A DNA stretch of 64,000 nucleotides from Salinimicrobium sediminis (GTDB taxonomy: Bacteria > Bacteroidota > Bacteroidia > Flavobacteriales > Flavobacteriaceae), in assembly GCF_900215295.1 (NCBI RefSeq), contig NZ_OCMF01000001.1:1302001-1366000 (forward strand), given 5' to 3'. The notes beneath the pieces are model-generated. The model searched no databases. It was not told where the DNA came from and saw only the letters and a list, made by a program, of their open reading frames with translations. A program made the position numbers and the translations under genes. Shown here in pieces: positions 7,970-16,815 of this stretch (positions are counted from its first letter, which is position 1; every line of letters begins with the position of its first letter).

Positions 7970-10285
7970 ATGTCAAAATCCCTGCAGACATTTTTTGCTG
8001 TTCTCATAATCATTTCCGGGGTCATATGGAGCTTCTATAATACGAGGCCACAAGTAAAACTTTCCCGTGAAATACCTACAGATCAATTTTCTACGGCCCG
8101 GGCTTTAGAACATGTGAAGGCCCTGGGGAAGGAACCTCATTTTGTGGGTAGTACGGCTCATAGCTATGCGCGTAACTATATAGTTTCTCAACTTGAGGAG
8201 CTGGGCCTTATAGTTGAAACTCAGGAGGGTTACACCATCCACAAAGAAGGCATTCTTACAAGGCCGCAGAATATTATGACGCGTATCAAAGGTTCCGGAA
8301 CCGGGAAAGCCTTGCTTTTGATGACGCATTACGACAGCGCAATGCATTCTTCTCCCGGGGCCAGTGATGCAGCCAGTGGGGTTGCCACTATTCTGGAAGG
8401 TATTCGCGCTTATCTTGCTTCCGGAAAAATTCCTGAGAACGATATTATACTCCTGTTTACTGATGCTGAAGAACTCGGCCTGAATGGGGCACAATTATTT
8501 GTAGAGGAACATCCATGGGCAGCCGATGTTGGGCTGGCATTGAACTTTGAATCCCGCGGAAGCGGCGGTAATTCTTTCATGTTCCTGGAAACCAATGATG
8601 GGAATAGCGTTTTAATCGATCTTTTTGCTGAAGCCGATGTGGAATATCCCGTCACCAATTCTCTCGTTTACAGCGTTTATAAAATGATGCCAAATGACAC
8701 CGATCTTTCTGTGCTAAGAGAACAGGGAGATATCGACGGCTTCAATTTTGCCTTTATTGATGATCATTTCGATTATCATACCGCTACAGATACTCCTCAA
8801 AATCTTGACCCTCGTACTATGGCACACCAGGGGAGTTATCTCATGCCAATGCTCAATTATTTGAGCACGGCCTCGCTTGAGGAAGTGTCTTCAAAAGACG
8901 ATGATCTGTTCTTTACTTTCCCGGGGTTTGGGTTTGTAAATTTTCCCTTTAGCTGGATCCTTCCATTGTTGATCCTGGCTGTGGTGCTGCTTGTGTCCCT
9001 CATCTTCTTCGGAAGATATCGAAACAGGCTTCCCCTTTCTGCTGCTGTAAAAGGTTTTATTCCTTTGCTATTGTCTGTATTGATTTCCGGATTACTTGGT
9101 TATTTCTTCTGGAAACTGATGCTGATACTTTATCCGGGTTACCTGGAAATGGAACACGGATTTACCTATAACGGCTATTGGTATATTGCTGCGGTGATAT
9201 TCCTGTCCCTGGCTGTTTGCTTCTACGTCTATCATAAATTCCGGAAACCCAATAATACCCATCATTTGCTTATTGCGCCATTGATCCTGTGGATCATCAT
9301 AAGCAGTCTTGCAGCAGTTTACCTGGAGGGAGCAGCTTATTTTATTATTCCGGTTTTCTTCGGATTGATCCAGTTATTGCTGCTGTTGGTCAACCCTAAG
9401 ATCTCCCCCGTAATAATAGCTTTCCTTTGCCTCCCGGCGATCTTTATCCTCATGCCATTTATTGTTTCCTTTCCCGTTGCATTGGGGCTGGGAATGCTGT
9501 TCCTCAGCGGGGTTTTAATCGCTTTGCTGTTTCCGCTTTTATGGCCGGTATTTGGTAATTTCAGGAATAATCAAATGTTGGGTTTTGTGAGTTTTTTGAT
9601 CTTCTTCGGAATGTTCCTCACAGCACATTTTAAAGCAGATTTTAATAAGGAACGTCCCCGACCCAATAGTTTGGTGTACTTATATAATGAAGACCTCGAT
9701 CTTGCTACCTGGAACACTTATGACAATAGCTTCGATGAATATACAGCCCCATTTTTTGATGAAGCTGCCGTAGAAGCTCCCGTCATGAACTGGTTTAACA
9801 GCAAGAACGGAAGCGGTTTCAGCTATTCTGCGGTAGCGCCCCAGATAATGATTTCCAAACCTTTTATCTCTGTTGAAAAGATTGAAGATGAAGATCCCGG
9901 GGAAGAGACGTACAATGTAAAAATTGCCTTCAACAGAAAGGTGAACCGAATAGACCTTTTTGCCGACAGAAGTGTTGATTTTACCCAATTCACAGCAAAT
10001 GGCAGGGAAGCCGGAAACCTGCAGCCTGGAAAGAGTGATCTGCACGTTTTCAAAAACCGCTGGAGCGATAGATTGCTTACCTATTATGCCGCCAATCAGG
10101 ATACCTTGCGCCTGCAAATGAGCCTTAAGGCCGGAATAAATCCTCAAATTACCATTTTAGAAGCTGCATATGACCTGCATGACAATCCGCAGCTCCGGGT
10201 GCCGCCACGAAGCCCCGCAATGATCCCCCGGCCCTTTGTGATGAATGATGCGATTGTGGTGAAGAAAACCTTTGTTTTACAATGA
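7970..10285 (+). CDS. Membrane-anchored M28 family aminopeptidase
   Basis: 771 residues from the ATG at 7970 (a TTG 6 nt upstream is less likely). An N-terminal TM anchor (about residues 7-23) is followed by an M28 catalytic domain with the expected zinc and catalytic residues: H120 (THYDSA), D133 (SDAASG), E167/E168 (DAEELG), E194 (NFESRG) and H270 (DYHTATDT). Six to eight hydrophobic segments occupy about residues 330-560, followed by a soluble C-terminal region. The layout matches Fxna/vacuolar-membrane-protease-like M28 enzymes. It should trim peptides outside the cytoplasmic membrane. Confidence 0.9.
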   Translation: MSKSLQTFFAVLIIISGVIWSFYNTRPQVKLSREIPTDQFSTARALEHVKALGKEPHFVGSTAHSYARNYIVSQLEELGLIVETQEGYTIHKEGILTRPQNIMTRIKGSGTGKALLLMTHYDSAMHSSPGASDAASGVATILEGIRAYLASGKIPENDIILLFTDAEELGLNGAQLFVEEHPWAADVGLALNFESRGSGGNSFMFLETNDGNSVLIDLFAEADVEYPVTNSLVYSVYKMMPNDTDLSVLREQGDIDGFNFAFIDDHFDYHTATDTPQNLDPRTMAHQGSYLMPMLNYLSTASLEEVSSKDDDLFFTFPGFGFVNFPFSWILPLLILAVVLLVSLIFFGRYRNRLPLSAAVKGFIPLLLSVLISGLLGYFFWKLMLILYPGYLEMEHGFTYNGYWYIAAVIFLSLAVCFYVYHKFRKPNNTHHLLIAPLILWIIISSLAAVYLEGAAYFIIPVFFGLIQLLLLLVNPKISPVIIAFLCLPAIFILMPFIVSFPVALGLGMLFLSGVLIALLFPLLWPVFGNFRNNQMLGFVSFLIFFGMFLTAHFKADFNKERPRPNSLVYLYNEDLDLATWNTYDNSFDEYTAPFFDEAAVEAPVMNWFNSKNGSGFSYSAVAPQIMISKPFISVEKIEDEDPGEETYNVKIAFNRKVNRIDLFADRSVDFTQFTANGREAGNLQPGKSDLHVFKNRWSDRLLTYYAANQDTLRLQMSLKAGINPQITILEAAYDLHDNPQLRVPPRSPAMIPRPFVMNDAIVVKKTFVLQ

Positions 10286-10429
10286 TCAATTAACAATAAC
10301 CAATTAACAATGATCAAAAGGAGACTTAATTTCAAGACCTTTGAAAGCACCAAATTCCAAAACCCGCAACCCGCAACTATTTACTTAAGTTATTGTAATT
10401 TGGAATTTAATAAACCTTAATCCTTAGAC
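10286..10429. repeat. Spacer with CAATTAACAA-type words
   Basis: It contains two copies of CAATTAACAA (near 10285 and 10301) and an AAGCACCAAATTCCAA word near 10345. A frame from the ATG at 10310 is in phase with the next gene but ends at TAA 10418-10420, so it does not supply the missing start codon. Confidence 0.5.
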
Positions 10430-11245
10430 ATTAAACCTTTAAAACACATTTCCATACTCGGAACCGGCTGGCTGGGATTGCCGCTGGCAAAAATGCTGCT
10501 TGCTGAAGATTTTTCAGTAAAGGGTTCTACGACTTCTGCTGAAAAATTACCGACTTTAAGAAACGCCGGAATAAAACCTTACCAGATCAAGGTAACTTCG
10601 GAAGGAATAGAGGGAGATATAGCCGATTTTCTAAAGGCTACCGATGTTCTTGTCGTAGATTTTCCCCCGGGGCTGAGAAAGGACCCCAAAATGGATTATT
10701 CAGGAGCTATAAGGCTACTTTCTGAAGCGGTTGAAGCTTCAGGTGTCAAAAAGGTCATTTTTGTGTCCTCTATTTCCGTTTATGAAGAGACAGAAAATTT
10801 TACGATCTATACCGAGGATACCCAACCTAATGCTTCTTCAGCTTCGGGCAAAGCACTCATTTCCGCAGAAAAGATCATGCTCCGAAATTCCGTTTTTGAC
10901 ACCACAATAATTCGCTTTGGCGGATTGATAGGAGCAGGGAGGCATCCGGTAAAATATCTTGCCGGCAGGACCCGACTTGCAAATCCGCTGGGGCCTGTAA
11001 ATTTGATCCATCTAAAGGATTGCCTGCAGGTCATTAAAAAGCTGCTTGAAAATGACATTTTTGGAGAGATTTATAATGCAGTTTATCCTTTGAATCCGCC
11101 ACGGGAAAAGTATTATAAAGAAAAGGCCAGGGAAGCAGGGCTGGAGGAGCCTCATTTTGACCACTCAAAACCTTCTGTTGGAAAAGTGATTTCCGCTTCA
11201 AAGGGAATGAGGGAACTGGGTGTGGAGTTTCAGGAAGGAATCTGA
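10430..11245 (+). CDS. NAD(P)-binding SDR/epimerase-like protein, probable ATT start
   Basis: The protein clearly needs the N-terminal Rossmann loop HISILGTGWLGLPLA, encoded from 10445. No ATG, GTG or TTG lies between the in-frame TAA at 10418-10420 and that loop. The first standard start is the TTG at 10478, which would delete the dinucleotide-binding motif. The ATT at 10430 is the best placed non-canonical start (271 residues). The catalytic-region pattern VIFVSSISVYEET and the RFGGLIGAGRHP segment are present, as in small extended-SDR/NAD-epimerase proteins. It is either translated from ATT or has lost its start and is inactive. Substrate unknown. Confidence 0.65.
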   Translation: MKPLKHISILGTGWLGLPLAKMLLAEDFSVKGSTTSAEKLPTLRNAGIKPYQIKVTSEGIEGDIADFLKATDVLVVDFPPGLRKDPKMDYSGAIRLLSEAVEASGVKKVIFVSSISVYEETENFTIYTEDTQPNASSASGKALISAEKIMLRNSVFDTTIIRFGGLIGAGRHPVKYLAGRTRLANPLGPVNLIHLKDCLQVIKKLLENDIFGEIYNAVYPLNPPREKYYKEKAREAGLEEPHFDHSKPSVGKVISASKGMRELGVEFQEGI

Positions 11246-11366
11246 TCCATAATCTAAAAACAGCTAACGCAATTTTGGCCTCTGATTTTAAACATTCGCC
11301 AGGCAGAGCAAAAGCTTGTGCAGAAGCGGCACAGTACTTGCTTCTACTGTTAAAAACCTATTGATT

Positions 11367-11987
11367 ATGAAAAAATTATCCATAATAATTGCAAGTGTGT
11401 TCTTCCTAATGGCCGGATTCTCCGGTTTTTCACAGGAAAGAGGGAAGGAGAACAAAGAAAGAGCAAAGGAACGCCAGGAAATGACTAAGGAGAGGAAGGA
11501 AATCTCCAGGGAACGTAAGGAAATAGCTAAAGACGCCAGGAAGGCCGGGAAAGAACGGGAAAAACTTTACAGGGAAAGAGCAAAAGAAGAAGCTAAATGG
11601 CACCGGGAACGTGAAAAGGAGTTAGCCAAATTGTACCGCGAAGAAAGAAAGGATGCAGCCGAAGCTTACCGGGAAATGGCTAAAGCAGATGCTGAATATT
11701 ACCGCGAAAGAGCCAAAGCAGCTGCCGAAAGGGAGCGGGAAATGAGAAAATTGGATAATGAGTTGGAAAGAGAGCGTGCTAAAGAGGAAGCGGAATACTA
11801 TCGCGAACGTGCTAAAGAAGCGGCAGAGCGGGAGAGAGAGCTACGAAAGGATAAGGCCGAATGGAACCGGGAACAGGCTAAAGAAGCTGCCGAATGGTAT
11901 AGGGAGCAAGCTAAAAGAGCAGAAAGGCGGGAGATAGAACTTCATAAAAAGAACCGTAAGATCAAAAGCAAAGGTGGCAATAAATAA
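11367..11987 (+). CDS. Secreted hendecad-repeat coiled-coil/single-helix protein
   Basis: 206 residues from the ATG at 11367, which starts a clean signal peptide (MKKLSIIIASVFFLMAGFSG). The rest is almost all E, K, R and A. Aromatic residues (or a flanking one) recur every 11 residues at positions 68, 78/79, 90, 101, 112, 145, 166 and 178. Two near-identical blocks begin at E110 and E143, 33 residues apart. This periodicity fits a long amphipathic or single stable helix. No family is recognised. It is probably a periplasmic or surface structural protein. Confidence 0.75.
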   Translation: MKKLSIIIASVFFLMAGFSGFSQERGKENKERAKERQEMTKERKEISRERKEIAKDARKAGKEREKLYRERAKEEAKWHREREKELAKLYREERKDAAEAYREMAKADAEYYRERAKAAAEREREMRKLDNELERERAKEEAEYYRERAKEAAERERELRKDKAEWNREQAKEAAEWYREQAKRAERREIELHKKNRKIKSKGGNK

Positions 11988-12007
11988 AACCTTGAAATTA
12001 TAAGCTT

Positions 12008-12034
12008 AAAGCCGGCACTTCGCCGGCTTTTTTT
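12008..12034 (+). terminator. Rho-independent terminator
   Basis: AAAGCCGGC, loop ACTTC, GCCGGCTTTTTTT just after the hendecad-repeat gene. A GC-rich stem with a T run. Confidence 0.88.
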
Positions 12035-12398
12035 GTGCTAAACGGCACGATTTGCAAATAGGCGCCATCTTCACACTAAGCAAAGAAGTATAAAAGTAAG
12101 AGCACGAAGAAATTAGCAATTATTTGCTGCCATCTATGTCATTTCAATAGAGGTGATAAAGACTATTTTTCCGGCTTATTTACTATACAATAATCGATTT
12201 ATATCCTACAATAAAAAGGGTTTCCCGCAGATTACGCCAATCTTCGCAGAAAAATCATTCCAATCCCTGATTAACTAATCTGAGGTTAACCTCTGTGAAA
12301 TTTGGTACTTCTCTTCTTGATAACTTTTGAAATTTTATTAGTGGCTCCGGACTTCTGTTTTTTTAGATTTGAAGTTTTGTAAAATTCCGGGATAGCCT
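12035..12398. other. 364-nt spacer without a gene
   Basis: No supportable ORF or RNA. It includes a GCAGATTACGCCAATCTTCG word near 12229, a decayed member of the GCAGATT/TCTGCG family also seen at 20.5 and 50.7-50.9 kb. Confidence 0.5.
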
Positions 12399-12761
12399 AT
12401 GAGTGCATTTGTGATAAGTAAAAGAGAAAACGGGAGTTATAAATTCACTTTTGCCTCCCGCAGGGGGAAAACCATCTTTACCAGTATCGCCTGCAGGGAG
12501 AAATCAGATTGTGAAAAGATCATTGAGACCATCAGGAATGATTTTGATTCTTTCGTTTTTAGAAAAGCCAGGACAGGTTCGGGAAAATATTTTTTCAGGA
12601 TCACCCGCGGCGGACTGGTATTGGCTAACAGTCGCAAATTTTCCACAGAGCTCATGCTCCAAAAAGGTATAGACCAGTTTCTAAAATTTCTGCCCGAGGC
12701 CGAAACTCTCGATTTTTCTGTCAATGAAGACATCTTTGCGGAGGTGGAGGAAGAGGAGTGA
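12399..12761 (+). CDS. DUF1508/YegP family protein
   Basis: 120 residues. Two DUF1508 repeats are visible: GSYKFTFASRRGKTIFTS with IIETIRND, then GKYFFRITRGGLVLANS with MLQKGIDQFLKF. Each repeat folds as a small beta-hairpin plus helix. The tail is acidic (AEVEEEE). The family is widespread and of unknown biochemical role, sometimes linked to stress. Confidence 0.8.
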   Translation: MSAFVISKRENGSYKFTFASRRGKTIFTSIACREKSDCEKIIETIRNDFDSFVFRKARTGSGKYFFRITRGGLVLANSRKFSTELMLQKGIDQFLKFLPEAETLDFSVNEDIFAEVEEEE

Positions 12762-12768
12762 TCTTTCA

Positions 12769-12795
12769 ATAAACAATTAACAATAAACAATTACC
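12769..12795. repeat. CAATAAACAATTAACAAT word repeat
   Basis: Part of the same dispersed CAATTAACAA word family. The rest of the 12762-12998 spacer shows no gene. Confidence 0.5.
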
Positions 12796-12998
12796 AGAGG
12801 GAAGGATCTTCACTGAAAGTTTATTGCTGATCCGCATACCACGCACTTGTTTTACCTTTTGTTTGCGAAGAGGAAATACTTTAAATAGGTAAGGCAACTC
12901 CCTAAGTGGCGTGACTGTGATCTATGGAAAGTGGAAAAATTTTGAATTTAAATATTGATCAGGCTCTGTCAAAAGAGATTTTTGCTGCGACAACAGAG

Positions 12999-14123
12999 TT
13001 ATGGATTGGGAGTGAAAATATGGAAGTCTGTAGTTACGTCACTCACAAAGACATTTCCGGAGGGGCTGAAAGGGTAGACCCCAAAAGCACCATTGAATCC
13101 ATCTTCAAATCCTGCGTCGATACTTCCATTGGTGTCATAGGTGTAAATGAGCTCCGGAGCCCCGGGATTAGCAACATTAAAGATCTTGAGGCCGGCACTG
13201 TAATAAGAGATGTAGGCCAGGTCTCCTTTGATGTACAGGTTGTGTACCCGTGAAGATTCGTCGTGGATCTCTCCCACCTGTACAGGACTGGAGACATCAG
13301 AAATATTCCAGATAGCAATATCAGGACCGCCAAGATTTTCAAAATCAAATTCAGAGGAGGCGGCCAATTCATTTGTTATAAAGAGATAGTTCCCGTTTTC
13401 TGTGGTCCAGCCGCTGTGATCATATCCCTTTCCGGTACTGAGGTTACTTAAAACTACAGGGGAAGATCTATCGGTGACATCATAGATAAAAGTTCCTGCT
13501 TCTCCGTGAAAATCGAACATCCTGTCTCCGATGACTGCCATGTCATGAGATTCGGGAAGTTCAGAACTCCACACCGGTTGAGGTTGTGCCGGAGTAGCAT
13601 TTAGATCGTAAATGGAAATGCCAAATTCCTTTATCTCGTTATTGATCGTTTCATGTTTTCCTGAAAGGTATAAATAACCTTTTTCGTCAATGAAGATGTT
13701 ATGAGCAGACGGGAAATTACCCACAGCGACCGGGGCAGCCGGATCCTCTATGTTATAGATTTTACCTCTCATTTCCCCCAACCCATCATGTAATCCATCA
13801 ACAACATAAAGAAAATTTTGCCACACTTTCATGTCAAAAGCCGGATAGGAGGTGGTTGAAAGGAGGACGGGGTTATCCGCATCTGTAACATCTACAATGG
13901 AAAAATTCCTGTTTTGACTAATATCTCCTACTATAGCATATTCTTTACCGGCACGTTCAAAACCCCAAACATCTGTGGTGGAAGTTCCCGGAATATTTAA
14001 AGTAGCGGCCTGTGAAAAAGGGGGTGTTTCTTTCACTACATTTTCAGTTCCTTCTTCATCCCTTGAGCAGCCTGAAAGGAGGATGGATAATACAAGTGCA
14101 AGTAAAGAAAGAGATCTGGTCAT
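12999..14123 (-). CDS. LVIVD-repeat choice-of-anchor B lipoprotein
   Basis: 374 residues. A lipoprotein signal (LVLSILLSGCS, Cys19) precedes beta-propeller-like LVIVD repeats such as NFSIVDVTDADNPVLLS and LKIFNVANPGAPELIY. It ends in VFVSDVTTDFHIF, as choice-of-anchor B family proteins do. It should sit on the outer or cytoplasmic membrane facing the periplasm or the cell surface. Ligand unknown. An opposite-strand ORF covers its 3' end and is treated as a shadow. Confidence 0.85.
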   Translation of the reverse strand: MTRSLSLLALVLSILLSGCSRDEEGTENVVKETPPFSQAATLNIPGTSTTDVWGFERAGKEYAIVGDISQNRNFSIVDVTDADNPVLLSTTSYPAFDMKVWQNFLYVVDGLHDGLGEMRGKIYNIEDPAAPVAVGNFPSAHNIFIDEKGYLYLSGKHETINNEIKEFGISIYDLNATPAQPQPVWSSELPESHDMAVIGDRMFDFHGEAGTFIYDVTDRSSPVVLSNLSTGKGYDHSGWTTENGNYLFITNELAASSEFDFENLGGPDIAIWNISDVSSPVQVGEIHDESSRVHNLYIKGDLAYISYYSAGLKIFNVANPGAPELIYTYDTNGSIDAGFEDGFNGAFGVYPFSPSGNVFVSDVTTDFHIFTPNP

Positions 14124-14215
14124 GTTTTAAATTTTTAGAGGAGTAATCATCCAATTGTAGTTATTGCAAAAAATACTCCATTTTTGAGTAACTACCCGTA
14201 TTTCAGTATTTTACT

Positions 14216-14449
14216 TTACTGGTTAGCTTCAGGTTCACCTTCTTTCACCATTGCCGGCTGCGGTTGATATATGTATTTAATGGATTTCCCCTCTTCATAA
14301 TTTCTGTTCATGTGCCTGTATTCCTCCTGATAGATCCTTTCCAGGACTATAAAGAAGCCATTTTTCGGTACCTGCACTTTTTCTTTGGTCAGATCAAGAG
14401 TGGTCTCTTCCCGGCCCTTTTCGGTTTCGATAATTAAATTCTTCTGTAA
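14216..14449 (-). pseudogene. 5'-truncated remnant of a carboxypeptidase-like regulatory domain protein
   Basis: 77 sense codons run from immediately after the DoxX-like gene's TAA to a TAA at 14216-14218, in the same frame as that gene and with no usable start. The translation includes EETTLDLTKEKVQVPKNGFF and then IVLERIYQEE. This resembles the VDLSxxxIxVPxxGFFxxLEW ending of CarboxypepD_reg-like envelope proteins in Flavobacteriia. It is probably what a deletion left of such a gene. The family match is from memory of the motif and is moderate. Confidence 0.55.
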
Positions 14450-14824
14450 TTATGGTTTTTGAGAAAATAAATGCGGCTGTCTTATGTATGAAGCGAAAAT
14501 GGTAGCCATTAGGATTAGGATCACGACCTCAGATGGTTTTCCTTTATACATATGGATCAGAACAATGAAGGTCATATATAAAACCAGCATGGAAGTGCCT
14601 ATCAAAATGGTTTTCCTGTATAAGAACAGCCCGGTCCCAACTAACAGAAAAGTGCCGGCGATGATCATCACAACAGCACTTTCTACGATTTTTCCGGTTT
14701 GATATGGATTGAGTAATTTATCCAGAGCGTTTGGAATATAGTATAGGGTGATTACCAGTGAAGGTAACCAGATCAATATGCTGCTAAGAATCCTTTGTTT
14801 TCCTGCTGTTTTTCGTTCGGCCAA
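14450..14824 (-). CDS. DoxX-like four-TM membrane protein
   Basis: 124 residues with four hydrophobic segments (about residues 13-30, 47-66, 70-92 and 98-112). The first contains the YYIPNALDKLLNP element typical of small DoxX-like proteins. Function unknown. DoxX relatives have been linked to redox or thiosulfate chemistry, but nothing here shows that. Its stop is followed in frame by the 77-codon remnant. Confidence 0.55.
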   Translation of the reverse strand: MAERKTAGKQRILSSILIWLPSLVITLYYIPNALDKLLNPYQTGKIVESAVVMIIAGTFLLVGTGLFLYRKTILIGTSMLVLYMTFIVLIHMYKGKPSEVVILILMATIFASYIRQPHLFSQKP

Positions 14825-14907
14825 AATTTGAGTTGTTAGATGTTTCTGAAGGTTGTTTGTAAAGGTGTCTTTGTAATATACTGTAAGGGCTGCCCGGTTC
14901 TATAGAG

Positions 14908-15735
14908 TCAGTTCCCTGCCGCTTCTAATTCAACTTCAATGTCCTTCAGGAATATCTTGTCCATGGGACTTGAATAGGGATCGGACAGTTTATTTCCCTC
15001 CAGATAAAGTTTTTTGGCCCTTTGCAGGCCGGTCTTGTATTCATCTTGGTTTTGTAAGGCTTTATAGGCCAGAGCTGAGTAATATTGATTCTCGGCTACC
15101 TCATTATGCTCAGTTTGGTTTTTAAATGCTGCCAAAGCTTTCTCAGGATCATTCGTTTCCAGGTAAAGAACTCCGAGGTGTAAATAGTCGTAGGCGCCAA
15201 TAAAATCCTCTGCTTCGTTCAGCTTTATCTGCTCTTCTATGATGTTTATTGCCTTCTCCTTTTCTCCGATGGCTTTATAGCAAAGTCCTTTGGCGATGTT
15301 CAGGTGATAGGTGCCGTTTTGAGACTGCCCTATGTCATAGGTTACCAGGCTATCTAGTTTTTCGATATCCCGGATCGCTCCTTCGTAGTCCCTGAAGAAT
15401 TGATAGCGACACCAGCCTCTGTATCCGAGGCGTTCTTTGGGATTCAATGCGACTGCTTTATCAATAAGTTTTTTCCAGGTTACGAAATCCCCGCTTTTAA
15501 GATAGGCAACAGATTTTGCCCAGTAAGGGTAATCAAAGGTTGGATCGATCTTGATTGCTTCATCCAGAATAGTCTGATATTCCTTACTGAATTGATAATG
15601 ACCTTTGATCTCCATCGCTTTTTTACAGGCTTCGTATTTCACCATATCTCCCAAATATTTATAAGCTTCGCAATTGGGTTGGGCATAGGTGCCTGAAAAA
15701 GGGATCAGCAGCAGTAAAAGATATAACTTCTTCAT
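14908..15735 (-). CDS. Secreted TPR-repeat protein
   Basis: 275 residues with a signal peptide (LLLLLIPFSGTYA). Several tetratricopeptide-like helices are visible, for example DYPYWAKSVAYLKSGDFVTW, YDYLHLGVLYLETNDPEKAL and YYSALAYKALQNQDEY. The ATG overlaps the previous stop by one base (TAATG), so it is coupled to the TonB-C-like lipoprotein upstream. It is probably a periplasmic scaffold. Confidence 0.8.
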   Translation of the reverse strand: MKKLYLLLLLIPFSGTYAQPNCEAYKYLGDMVKYEACKKAMEIKGHYQFSKEYQTILDEAIKIDPTFDYPYWAKSVAYLKSGDFVTWKKLIDKAVALNPKERLGYRGWCRYQFFRDYEGAIRDIEKLDSLVTYDIGQSQNGTYHLNIAKGLCYKAIGEKEKAINIIEEQIKLNEAEDFIGAYDYLHLGVLYLETNDPEKALAAFKNQTEHNEVAENQYYSALAYKALQNQDEYKTGLQRAKKLYLEGNKLSDPYSSPMDKIFLKDIEVELEAAGN

Positions 15736-16262
15736 TAGGGTAAAATTTCAGTTATTTGGCCATCGTTTATTTTAAAGATGAGGTAGAAGTAATAATCGAC
15801 CGGAATCTCATGCCTGTACATTACTTTCCAGGATTCGATTCCTTTTGTGATCTCCAGGAGTTGATTAGTAATTCGCTCATCAAATTCAATTTCATTATAA
15901 TCCTTATCGGCTTGTAAGATTCTGAAACGGTCTGCTTTGCCTTCGCAGTTCACCACAAACCTTATCCTGATAAATCCATTCTGGTCGTTAGTTTCTACAG
16001 GTTGGTATTTGGATTCGAAGGTCTCTAAAAGTGTCGATTTTTCTTCGGGATAGAGCGGCCCTGCTCCCAGGTTAAAATATTGCAGGATCTGTTCCTCTCC
16101 ATTGCAGATCCTAAAACCGGGCTTATCTGTAGTTTCGTTATGTTCAATGTCTCCCACCCATCGCAGGTATTCATTCTCACTGTCTGTCTGCTTTTCAGTT
16201 TTACAACTGCACAGAAGAAATAATAAAAAGCTGAAAAAAAGAAGAGGCTTTGGAAAGGTCAT
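15735..16262 (-). CDS. Lipoprotein with TonB C-terminal-like domain
   Basis: 175 residues. A lipoprotein signal (FLLFLLCSC, lipobox LCSC) is followed by a domain with GFIRIRFVVNCEGKADRFRI and a later basic/aromatic strand. This pattern is seen in energy-transducer TonB C-terminal domains of Bacteroidota. It has no N-terminal TM/proline-rich TonB part, so it is not a classical TonB. It forms a two-gene unit with the downstream TPR protein. Confidence 0.6.
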   Translation of the reverse strand: MTFPKPLLFFSFLLFLLCSCKTEKQTDSENEYLRWVGDIEHNETTDKPGFRICNGEEQILQYFNLGAGPLYPEEKSTLLETFESKYQPVETNDQNGFIRIRFVVNCEGKADRFRILQADKDYNEIEFDERITNQLLEITKGIESWKVMYRHEIPVDYYFYLIFKINDGQITEILP

Positions 16263-16338
16263 TTTGGGGGCTTTAAAGTAGTGTCTGCTTTCCTGCAGTT
16301 TTTATTGCCTGGATAAAGTCACATTCGGTAAAAACCAA

Positions 16339-16794
16339 CTATTGGATCATCAAATAAACTGTTTTGGAAATTATACCCGAACCCGGACCAATCATAGTTT
16401 CATATTTTAGGATCTGTCCTGCCGAATAAAGATTGGAAGGTATCATGACCTCAATTTCCTTAATGTGTTTGGTAGTTCCATTGTCATGCTCATAAAATCC
16501 TCCCATGGGAACTTCGTTCGTGATCTCCATTCTCTCTCCCTCATCGATGGTCCTGAAGAACCTGGGAGAGCTGCCATCACTGGATTGTGTATTTACCTGG
16601 AGGATCAATGGTTTTTCGGGAGTGGTGAAAGAGGCGTAGATAGTGTCTCCTGTTACTTCCTGCTCATGGTTGTGCGCATAGTCATCAAAAGTGGAATATT
16701 TTATCCAGCTTGTGCTGTAATCGGGCTCCGTACTACAGGAAATGGATAAAAGCGGCAATGAAAGAATGAGAATAATAAGTGCAGATCTTTTCAT
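16339..16794 (-). CDS. Hypothetical lipoprotein
   Basis: 151 residues. A lipobox (SLPLLSISCS, Cys20) marks lipid attachment. The remainder is beta-rich with no recognised domain. It lies in a run of four small leftward envelope genes between 14.4 and 17.4 kb. Confidence 0.65.
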   Translation of the reverse strand: MKRSALIILILSLPLLSISCSTEPDYSTSWIKYSTFDDYAHNHEQEVTGDTIYASFTTPEKPLILQVNTQSSDGSSPRFFRTIDEGERMEITNEVPMGGFYEHDNGTTKHIKEIEVMIPSNLYSAGQILKYETMIGPGSGIISKTVYLMIQ

Positions 16795-16815
16795 GGTGGT
16801 GTGTTTTCCAAATTT

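Noticed and set aside
12924-13253. Plus-strand 109-residue ORF
   Set aside because: It lies antisense to the well-supported LVIVD lipoprotein and has no independent support.
14166-14187. Further palindrome copy CAAAAAATACTCCATTTTTGA-like
   Set aside because: Extra central bases and weak arm match; too uncertain to count as a family member.
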